This document shows, piece by piece, positions 1-5,102 of a stretch of DNA of 5,102 nt. The position numbers and the translations under genes are program-made. Under the pieces are notes generated by a model. It made no database searches. It had not been told where the DNA came from and saw only the letters and a list, made by a program, of their open reading frames with translations. Source of the stretch: Synergistaceae bacterium (GTDB lineage: Bacteria; Synergistota; Synergistia; Synergistales; Synergistaceae); the NCBI GenBank assembly GCA_031273585.1, contig JAISRP010000158.1, positions 1-5,102 on the forward strand. Reading direction: 5' to 3'. How positions within the stretch are numbered: the stretch's first letter is position 1; each line of letters starts with the position of its first letter.

Positions 1-408
1 CGTGTAGTCGCCCAAGAGCCCGAGGTCCTTGATTATCCTCCCGGCGTACACCATCGAGGCCATGCCGCCCTCCTGATCGCTTGCGCCGCGTCCGCCGATT
101 TTCTCACCGTCCTCGCACCCCCCGTAGGGGTCGAACTTCCAGTTGTCCGCGTTGCCCACCCCAACCGTGTCAACGTGGGCATCCATCGCTATCAGGCGTC
201 CGCCGCTTCCGATGTAGCCCAGGATGTTGCCCATCGGGTCGATCTCGACTCGATCGAAGCCGGCCCGCTCCATCTCCTCCTTTATGCGCAGCACCACCCT
301 CCTCTCGTCGCAGCTCTCGCTGGGGATCGCTATCATGTCGCGAAGAAAACCAGAGATCTGCGGCTCGTATTTTTTTGCCTGTTCGTTGATCCTCTTAAAA
401 TCCAACAT
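1..408 (-). CDS. ygeY: YgeY family M20 metallohydrolase (selenium-metabolism/purine cluster hydrolase), N-terminal part, truncated by window edge
   Basis: Translating the minus strand from 408 gives 136 open codons running off base 1, so the C-terminal two thirds are missing. The product closely resembles E. coli YgeY, a member of the M20 zinc peptidase/deacylase family. Visible motifs are [19 protein letters not shown] near residues 21-39, the metal-binding [10 protein letters not shown] stretch (His78, Asp80) and [11 protein letters not shown], whose Asp111 is the expected bridging metal ligand. M20 enzymes hydrolyse amide bonds in peptides, acyl-amino acids or N-carbamoyl compounds in the cytoplasm. 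The true YgeY substrate is not settled; the context suggests a ureido or carbamoyl amino acid from purine ring opening (inference). The gene lies 24 bases after ygfK. I chose the ATG at 408 because GGAGG at 418-422 sits 9 bases before it. An in-frame ATG at 417 would add Met-Ala-Arg and match the E. coli N-terminus, but it abuts the GGAGG. Confidence 0.93.
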   Translation of the reverse strand, partial: MLDFKRINEQAKKYEPQISGFLRDMIAIPSESCDERRVVLRIKEEMERAGFDRVEIDPMGNILGYIGSGGRLIAMDAHVDTVGVGNADNWKFDPYGGCEDGEKIGGRGASDQEGGMASMVYAGRIIKDLGLLGDYT

Positions 409-417
409 CCTTGCCAT

Positions 418-422
418 CCTCC
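418..422 (-). promoter_or_regulatory. Ribosome binding site of ygeY
   Basis: The minus strand reads GGAGG here, a full Shine-Dalgarno core inside the short gap after the ygfK stop codon. It is 9 bases upstream of the ATG at 408 and directly touches the in-frame ATG at 417. The spacing therefore favours the start at 408, although homology with E. coli YgeY would allow 417. Confidence 0.7.
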
Positions 423-432
423 AAATTTTTCG

Positions 433-3400
433 TCAGTAATTTATGAGCCAGGGGAGCGAATTTTTTATTCCGTCGTAGAGCACCGACATCTCGAACGCGC
501 TCCGCAGCGACAGCTCGCCGTCGAACGGTTCCTTGACCTCGGCGGAGCGCACCGTGTAACCCCTGTCCAGATGCACGATGGCGTTTTGGCACTCGTAGAC
601 GTACCCGCGCCCGGAGGCGGTCAGCCTCTCCTCCCTGCCCCCCTCCCTGCGGCGGATCACCGCGCCCTCCACGCGAAAGACGTTGTCCGCCTGGGACGCG
701 AAGTCGTGTTCGTTGAGGCACAGCCTGGGCTTGTCCATGTAGGGGCGTCCGTCGTGAACGCAGAACGTGCCGCAGTTGCCGCACTCGTTGCAGAAGTCAT
801 CCACGTGGACGACCTGAGTCCCCTGTCTCACCGACATGCGCTCCATCGCGACAGGGCGCATGGCGCCGTTCGACGAGACGAACCTCGGCAGCTCGACGGA
901 CAGGGGCGGCGTCGAGTAGTTGTAGTTGGCGCGGTTCGGACAGACTGCCACGCACTTACCGCACAGGGCGGAGCACTGGAGGCAGCGGCTCGCCTCGCGC
1001 ACCGCCGAATTTTCGTCGAGCGTCCGCTCTACCAGGTCGAATCCGCCTCTGCTCTCAACCGGGATGTGAGGCTCCGTCTCGGGACTCGTTTTGCGCGCCC
1101 TGGCCCTGTACGCGCGCTCGAGATCCGCGCCAGACGGCAAAACGGGGCGCGCGTCCTCGGGGGCTGGGATGCCGAGCTCGGCGCAGATCGCCCTTGCGGC
1201 CCTCCTGCCGTCGGCGCAGGCCGCGATGACTATCGCAGGCCCCGTGACGGCGTCCCCGCCCGCGTATACGCCGCCCTTGTTCGTGCGCCCGTTTGCGTTC
1301 GTCATAATCGCACCGTTTTTTCCCATGGCGATCCCGGTTCCGCCGAAAACCGACGAGTTCGCGGTCTGCCCTATCGCTGATATTATAGAGTCCGCCTCCA
1401 TCACGAACGTCTCGCCGGTCGGCTCCGGCCTGCGCCTCCCGTCGGCCTGGGGCGCGCCGAGCCTCGTCCGCTCGCACTCGAGCCCAGCGACGCGCCCGTC
1501 GCGGACGATCACCCGCCTCGGCGCCGCCAGCGGCACGAGCTCGTTGCCCTCCTCGAACAGCAGGGATTTTTCCTCATCCGTGGCCGGCATCTCCCCGATC
1601 GTCCTCCTGTAGACGACGACCGCCGGGCGTCCCGACAGCCTGCGCGCCGTGCGGGCGGCGTCCATCGCGGTATTGCCGCCGCCGACGACGAGGACCTTGT
1701 CCCCCAGGTCGGGGCATTCGCCGTCCGCCACCCTTTCCAACAGGTCAAGGGCGGTCCACACCCCCTCAGCATCGTCCCCCTCGATCCCGAGCGGCGAGTC
1801 TCCTGGAAATCCGCAGGCGACGTAGACCGCGTCGAATCCGTCCTCCAGCAGGCTCTCAGGCGGGGATGTGATCCTAGCGCCGTATTTTATGTCGACGCCG
1901 AGCGCGATTATGCGCTCCACGTCGCTCTCCACCACGCTCCGAGGCAGGCGGAACGCCGGCGCTATGGCCATCATCCCCCCCGAGCGGTCCCGGGCCTCGT
2001 AGACCGTCACCGCAACGCCAGCTAAGGCCAGGTATGACGCGGCGGCGAGCCCGGACGGTCCCGCCCCTATGACGGCAGCCCTCAACCCGTTTTTCGTCAC
2101 GCGCGGAGTTCCGACGCGCCCCCTGTCCGCAGCGAAACGCTTCAGGGCCCTGATCCCGACGGGCCTGTCGTAGTCGGCCCTCGTGCAGCCCGTCTCGCAG
2201 AGGTGGGTGCATACGTGTCCCGTCACGCCGGGCAGCGGGTTCTTCGATAAAATCGTCATGAGCGCCCCGTCGAAGTCCCCGCGCGAGATCTGAAGCGCGT
2301 ATGACGGAACGTCCTGGCAGACGGCGCACCTCTCCACGCATGGGGCCTCGATGCAGTCGAAGAGGGCCAGTTTCGACCGGACCTTGGGAGGGCCCGCGAA
2401 GTAGGAATTTTTATACCTCATGTCCGACAGGGCTTCCTCTGCAGCCAGGGACAGATTTCGATCCTTGTCCGAGGCGAACTCGCCCAGGCTTCCCGCCCCC
2501 TGCTCCCTCATGGCATCCCCGAGGTTCTCGATGCACTGCAGGAAGCGCGAACAGCCGCCGGGCTTCAGCAAGTCGGACGCGATGGTCACAGAGAGCGCGC
2601 CGCAGGAGAACAGACGGGGCACGTTCACGGCGTCCGCTCCCGCCGAGTAGGAGACCGCGAGCTCCCCTCCAAAATCCCTGTTCAGGCTGTTCCAGAGGTT
2701 CACGGTTATGGGGTAGAGCGCCCGCCCGGACATGTACATCTCGCCGCCCGGCATCACACCCCTGTGGTTTCGCACCGCCAGAGTGTTGCTCAGCTTGACC
2801 CCGAAGAACCTCCCGTGTATCGCGGACAGCACCTTCATCCTCTTTATTATCTCCACGGCCTGGCCGTACTTCAGGTCGTGCTCGAAAGCCGAGTCCGGGA
2901 TCCAGGTCTCCGCGTAGCCGAGTGTATCGTTGAGCAGCGGTCTCACAAAATCCGGCCCCATCAAGGTCGGGTTGAGCTTTACCGTCAGGTGGAGCCCGCG
3001 CTCGGTCAGGAGGTACTCGGCGATGCGGCCCACCTCGTCGGGCGGGCACCCGTGCATCGTAGACAGCGTGCAGCTGTTAGTCAGGCCCGGCGGCACGTCC
3101 ACGTCCGCGAACTCGGGAAATTTTTTCGCGAGCTCGTCCTTGTACTCCCCGATCATGGGGCTCGCGTCGAGCGATGCGCCGATGAAATTCTGCATTCGCG
3201 GGTCCAGGATGCCCTCCATGTTGTAGCCGACGCTCAGGTTGAAGATGACGCCGCCCTGCTCGGAGTCCTCCCACCCCAGCAGGCGGCGCAGAACCGGGAT
3301 GATGACCCACGCCTTCACGTACTCCCGGATCGACTCCTCCAGTTTGAGCTCCTGCGACCACTCGGCGTTGTACCCCTCGTCCTCCATGTCGATGCAGGGA

Positions 3401-3690
3401 CGCCCGATCTCCAGCTCGTCCATTATCTGAACGGTCTTGAGCTCGATGAACCTGGCCCCGGAGAGCCAGCTCGAGATTATGTTCTGCGCGAGCTGCGTGT
3501 TCGGCCCCGCTGCGGGGCCAATCGGGACCGACAGGCGCTCCCCGAACAGATTCGACGCGAACGGCGCCGCGCCGTCCGGCGTGTAAAACATGGACTTGGG
3601 AATCCCGAAGATGCTCCCGTTCTCCCGATACTCGGCCAGAATCCACTCAATCAGCTTGCCGAAGGGCTGCGGTCTCATGTGGCTGGACAT
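433..3690 (-). CDS. ygfK: YgfK: DHOD-like barrel, GltD-like FAD/NADPH module and ferredoxin-like domain ('putative selenate reductase subunit')
   Basis: This encodes 1085 residues and ends in TGA. It matches E. coli YgfK (about 1030 residues) along its whole length. Residues about 10-400 form a dihydroorotate-dehydrogenase-like TIM barrel, with the family signatures VGPAAGPNTQLAQN-like (57-71), STMHGCPP and VKLNPTL. Residues 440-525 are a GltD-type Fe-S domain with Cys446, 451, 455, 458, 494, 498 and 502. An FAD-binding GxGPSGLA follows at 542-549 with Glu565, then a second Rossmann fold (VLVVGGGNTAMDAAR, about 666-680). The VYRRT motif (Arg695/696) suggests NADPH, as in GltD. The GGDAVTGP flavin motif lies near 811-818. 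The C-terminus has ferredoxin-like cysteines at 903, 906, 910, 913, 917 and 967, 970, 973, 977. It is probably a soluble cytoplasmic reductase moving electrons from NADPH through FAD and Fe-S to the barrel. No molybdopterin domain is present, so 'selenate reductase' is doubtful. I chose the ATG at 3690 over an upstream in-frame start at 3723 because of its strong ribosome binding site; the ATG at 3678 matches the start of the conserved MRPxPF segment and is an alternative. Confidence 0.95.
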   Translation of the reverse strand: MSSHMRPQPFGKLIEWILAEYRENGSIFGIPKSMFYTPDGAAPFASNLFGERLSVPIGPAAGPNTQLAQNIISSWLSGARFIELKTVQIMDELEIGRPCIDMEDEGYNAEWSQELKLEESIREYVKAWVIIPVLRRLLGWEDSEQGGVIFNLSVGYNMEGILDPRMQNFIGASLDASPMIGEYKDELAKKFPEFADVDVPPGLTNSCTLSTMHGCPPDEVGRIAEYLLTERGLHLTVKLNPTLMGPDFVRPLLNDTLGYAETWIPDSAFEHDLKYGQAVEIIKRMKVLSAIHGRFFGVKLSNTLAVRNHRGVMPGGEMYMSGRALYPITVNLWNSLNRDFGGELAVSYSAGADAVNVPRLFSCGALSVTIASDLLKPGGCSRFLQCIENLGDAMREQGAGSLGEFASDKDRNLSLAAEEALSDMRYKNSYFAGPPKVRSKLALFDCIEAPCVERCAVCQDVPSYALQISRGDFDGALMTILSKNPLPGVTGHVCTHLCETGCTRADYDRPVGIRALKRFAADRGRVGTPRVTKNGLRAAVIGAGPSGLAAASYLALAGVAVTVYEARDRSGGMMAIAPAFRLPRSVVESDVERIIALGVDIKYGARITSPPESLLEDGFDAVYVACGFPGDSPLGIEGDDAEGVWTALDLLERVADGECPDLGDKVLVVGGGNTAMDAARTARRLSGRPAVVVYRRTIGEMPATDEEKSLLFEEGNELVPLAAPRRVIVRDGRVAGLECERTRLGAPQADGRRRPEPTGETFVMEADSIISAIGQTANSSVFGGTGIAMGKNGAIMTNANGRTNKGGVYAGGDAVTGPAIVIAACADGRRAARAICAELGIPAPEDARPVLPSGADLERAYRARARKTSPETEPHIPVESRGGFDLVERTLDENSAVREASRCLQCSALCGKCVAVCPNRANYNYSTPPLSVELPRFVSSNGAMRPVAMERMSVRQGTQVVHVDDFCNECGNCGTFCVHDGRPYMDKPRLCLNEHDFASQADNVFRVEGAVIRRREGGREERLTASGRGYVYECQNAIVHLDRGYTVRSAEVKEPFDGELSLRSAFEMSVLYDGIKNSLPWLINY

Positions 3691-3698
3691 AAAAAAAA

Positions 3699-3708
3699 CT
3701 CCCCTCCC
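3699..3708 (-). promoter_or_regulatory. Ribosome binding site of ygfK, overlapping the ssnA stop codon
   Basis: The minus strand reads GGGAGGGGAG, followed by eight T residues and the ygfK ATG at 3690. The first G of this site is the last base of the ssnA TAG stop (3710-3708). The 8-base spacing is near ideal and decides the ygfK start. The upstream in-frame start at 3723 would lie inside the end of ssnA and would place this site inside the gene. The overlap makes translational coupling from ssnA to ygfK likely. Confidence 0.75.
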
Positions 3709-5042
3709 TAAAATCTCTCCCACACTCTCTTAGAGCACTCCCGGGCCCTCTGGATGACTCCCCGCTCGTCGATTCCGGTCAGCTCGCCGTTTTCCATGAG
3801 CACCCTCCCCAGGGCGATCGTGGTCCTGACGCATCGCCCGCTTGCGCCGAACAGCAGGTGTCCGTTGACGTTATCTCCCGTCATCTCAGTCGGCGGATCG
3901 TAATCCAGCGCTATGACGTCCGCCGAGTATCCCGGCCGCAGACGGCCCATCGGTATGTCGAAGTAACGCCCGGCTATCTCCGGATTGTTCGCGAACAGCA
4001 TCTCCGGGATCTCGGCCCACGCGACGTTCGGATGACGCCTCTCGTGCTTTTGAAGGGCGTTTGCGATCTTGTAGGATTGCAGCATGTCGCTCACGTATCC
4101 GTCCGTTCCCAGCCCGAGCAGCACGCCGCGCTCGCGCATGTCCAGAACCGGGCAGCAGCCGACCGCGTTGCCCATGTTGGACTCCGGGTTGTGGACCACG
4201 GCCGTCCCGGTCTCCCTCAAAATCTCCTGCTCGTCGCGATTCGTATGGATGCAGTGGACTGCGATGGACCTCCCGCCCGTGATCCCGAAATCTCTGAACC
4301 GCTCGATCACCCTCGCGCCGTATTTTTTCACCGAGTCCTCCTCGTCGGACGGACCCTCCGCCACGTGGACGTGATACCCGGCGTCCAGCCCGCCCATTGC
4401 CTCGGCGCAGGCCGCGAGCGTCTCGCTGGACAGCGTCATGGATGCGTGGAGCCCGAACATCCCGGCTATCAGCCCGCTCCCGTCCTCCCTCGCGTACTTG
4501 ATGAAGTCCACGTTCTCCGCTATCCCATCCCTGGCGATCCGCTCCCCGTCGCGGTCCGAGACCTCGTAGCAGAGGCAGCTCCGGATGCCCGTTTCCCTCG
4601 CCGCGTCCGCTATGCGAAACAGGCTGCCCCTCGCCGCGAGCGGGCTCGCGTGATGGTCGATCACGGTGGTCGTGCCGTTCTTTATGCAGTCGATCATGCA
4701 CACGAGCGCGCTGTAATAGACGTCGTCGAGCGACAGCGCCTTGTCCAGCCTCCACCAGAGGCGCTCTAAGACCTCGCCAAAATTTTGCGCCGGCGCGCCC
4801 TTCCCCGGCAGCCCCCTCGAGAACGCGCTGTAATAGTGCATGTGCGCGTTGACAAATCCGGGCATTATCACCCCGCCCCGCGCGTCGATAAACCTCGCCC
4901 CGTCATACCTGGCCCTCGTCTCCGCCAAGCCCCCGACGCAGACTATGACGTTCCCGTCAATCGCGACGCAGCCATCCCTCAAGATCGGCCGCTCCTCGTC
5001 GCGCGTTACGACCGTCCCGTTTCCCACCAGTATCATTGCCAT
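3708..5042 (-). CDS. ssnA: SsnA: putative metal-dependent aminohydrolase/amidohydrolase
   Basis: This encodes 444 residues ending in TAG, close to the 442 of E. coli SsnA, which it resembles throughout. It belongs to the amidohydrolase superfamily, in the guanine deaminase/chlorohydrolase-like group. A small N-terminal beta-sandwich part leads to VIMPGFVNAHMH, with metal ligands His67 and His69. Further motifs are LWWRLDKAL (about 95-103), a TTTVIDHHASP stretch (about 124-134), HVHVAE (His224, His226, Glu229), an AVHCIH stretch with His263, HNPESN at 284-289 and GTDG with Asp314. These are the expected metal and catalytic residues, so the enzyme looks intact. The C-terminal segment (RPGYSADVIALDYDPPT) is typical of the family. 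The likely reaction is hydrolysis of a ring C-N bond or amino group of a purine-derived heterocycle in the cytoplasm; the substrate is inferred from context only. The ATG at 5042 is preceded by AGGGAGG with 5-base spacing; an in-frame GTG at 5063 lacks such a site and would encode non-conserved residues. Confidence 0.95.
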   Translation of the reverse strand: MAMILVGNGTVVTRDEERPILRDGCVAIDGNVIVCVGGLAETRARYDGARFIDARGGVIMPGFVNAHMHYYSAFSRGLPGKGAPAQNFGEVLERLWWRLDKALSLDDVYYSALVCMIDCIKNGTTTVIDHHASPLAARGSLFRIADAARETGIRSCLCYEVSDRDGERIARDGIAENVDFIKYAREDGSGLIAGMFGLHASMTLSSETLAACAEAMGGLDAGYHVHVAEGPSDEEDSVKKYGARVIERFRDFGITGGRSIAVHCIHTNRDEQEILRETGTAVVHNPESNMGNAVGCCPVLDMRERGVLLGLGTDGYVSDMLQSYKIANALQKHERRHPNVAWAEIPEMLFANNPEIAGRYFDIPMGRLRPGYSADVIALDYDPPTEMTGDNVNGHLLFGASGRCVRTTIALGRVLMENGELTGIDERGVIQRARECSKRVWERF

Positions 5043-5047
5043 ACCCC

Positions 5048-5054
5048 CCTCCCT
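5048..5054 (-). promoter_or_regulatory. Ribosome binding site of ssnA
   Basis: The minus strand reads AGGGAGG inside a longer purine run (5044-5057). It is 5 bases upstream of the ATG at 5042 and 11 bases upstream of a second in-frame ATG at 5036. The spacing supports 5042 as the start. Confidence 0.65.
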
Positions 5055-5082
5055 CTCAGTCACAAAAATCGCAGGTCAAGAC

Positions 5083-5099
5083 CGTGGGCGCCGCCCACG
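5083..5099. other. GC-rich inverted repeat (hairpin) upstream of ssnA
   Basis: Seven-base perfect arms (CGTGGGC and GCCCACG) flank a 3-base centre, so RNA from either strand could form a short, very stable hairpin. On the minus strand a run of five T comes only about 14 bases after the arm, too far for a classical intrinsic terminator. It may be a leader structure, or simply the 3' end of an upstream gene: every minus-strand frame stays open through this hairpin and stops at 5078-5076, 5062-5060 or 5058-5056, shortly before ssnA. The window edge prevents a decision. Confidence 0.35.
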
Positions 5100-5102
5100 C
5101 CC

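Noticed and set aside
175..1380. A 401-codon plus-strand open frame antisense to the start of ygeY and the 3' part of ygfK.
   Set aside because: The minus-strand frames match the YgeY and YgfK families with intact motifs; the plus-strand translation has no recognisable domain and is the expected shadow in GC-rich DNA.
1374..1382. Possible in-frame selenocysteine TGA codons, considered because this cluster is linked to selenium.
   Set aside because: The ssnA, ygfK and partial ygeY frames are open without internal TGA, and their conserved Cys residues are encoded normally; no selenoprotein is visible in this window.
2764..3711. A 315-codon plus-strand open frame opposite the 5' part of ygfK.
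   Set aside because: Its product is rich in Arg, Val, His and Leu without motifs, typical of antisense shadows of GC-rich genes; no ribosome binding site is apparent.
3691..3723. An N-terminal extension of YgfK starting at 3723 (eleven more residues).
   Set aside because: It would overlap the end of ssnA and swallow the strong Shine-Dalgarno site; the extra residues do not match the family start, which begins near MRPQPF.
3858..4769. Long open frames on both strands (303 and 289 codons) overlapping ssnA.
   Set aside because: The ssnA frame contains all the amidohydrolase metal-binding motifs; the others are low-complexity, Arg-rich shadows.
5056..5080. A promoter with TTGACC as -35 upstream of ssnA.
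   Set aside because: No TATAAT-like hexamer is found about 17 bases downstream; that position falls on the purine-rich ribosome binding region.

Overview
The window holds three genes, all on the minus strand and packed head to tail. Read in the direction of transcription they are ssnA (complete), ygfK (complete) and ygeY (5' part only, running off base 1). Together they are a core piece of the conserved cluster that was linked by comparative genomics to selenium-dependent molybdenum hydroxylases, and that in E. coli and gut anaerobes has been tied to anaerobic purine/urate breakdown. No mobile element, CRISPR array, tRNA or rRNA is visible.

Layout in transcription order: bases 5043-5102 are a short upstream stretch with a GC-rich hairpin and the ssnA ribosome binding site, and may contain the 3' end of another gene. 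Bases 3708-5042 are ssnA, a metal-dependent amidohydrolase. Bases 433-3690 are ygfK, a multidomain flavin/iron-sulfur oxidoreductase; its ribosome binding site overlaps the ssnA stop codon. Bases 1-408 are the first 136 codons of ygeY, an M20-type metallohydrolase. The gaps are 17 and 24 bases and no promoter or terminator is evident between genes, so this is almost certainly one operon.

How the genes may work together (inference): YgfK has the same parts as dihydropyrimidine dehydrogenase (GltD-like FAD/NADPH electron-input unit, FMN-type TIM barrel, ferredoxin-like Fe-S domain) in a different order. A reductase followed by a cyclic-amide hydrolase (SsnA) and an M20 hydrolase (YgeY) mirrors the logic of reductive pyrimidine degradation. 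This suits a route in which a purine ring is reduced, opened hydrolytically and carried toward 2,3-diaminopropionate, the substrate of YgeX, a usual partner in this cluster. The common label 'putative selenate reductase' for YgfK is not supported by its visible domains.

Organism: the DNA is GC-rich, yet uses AGG (Arg) and ATA (Ile) codons often, and has strong purine-rich Shine-Dalgarno sites. Together with the gene content this suggests an anaerobic, amino-acid or purine fermenting bacterium. Synergistota or a high-GC Clostridia-type lineage fits better than an enterobacterium, but the taxonomic guess is weak.
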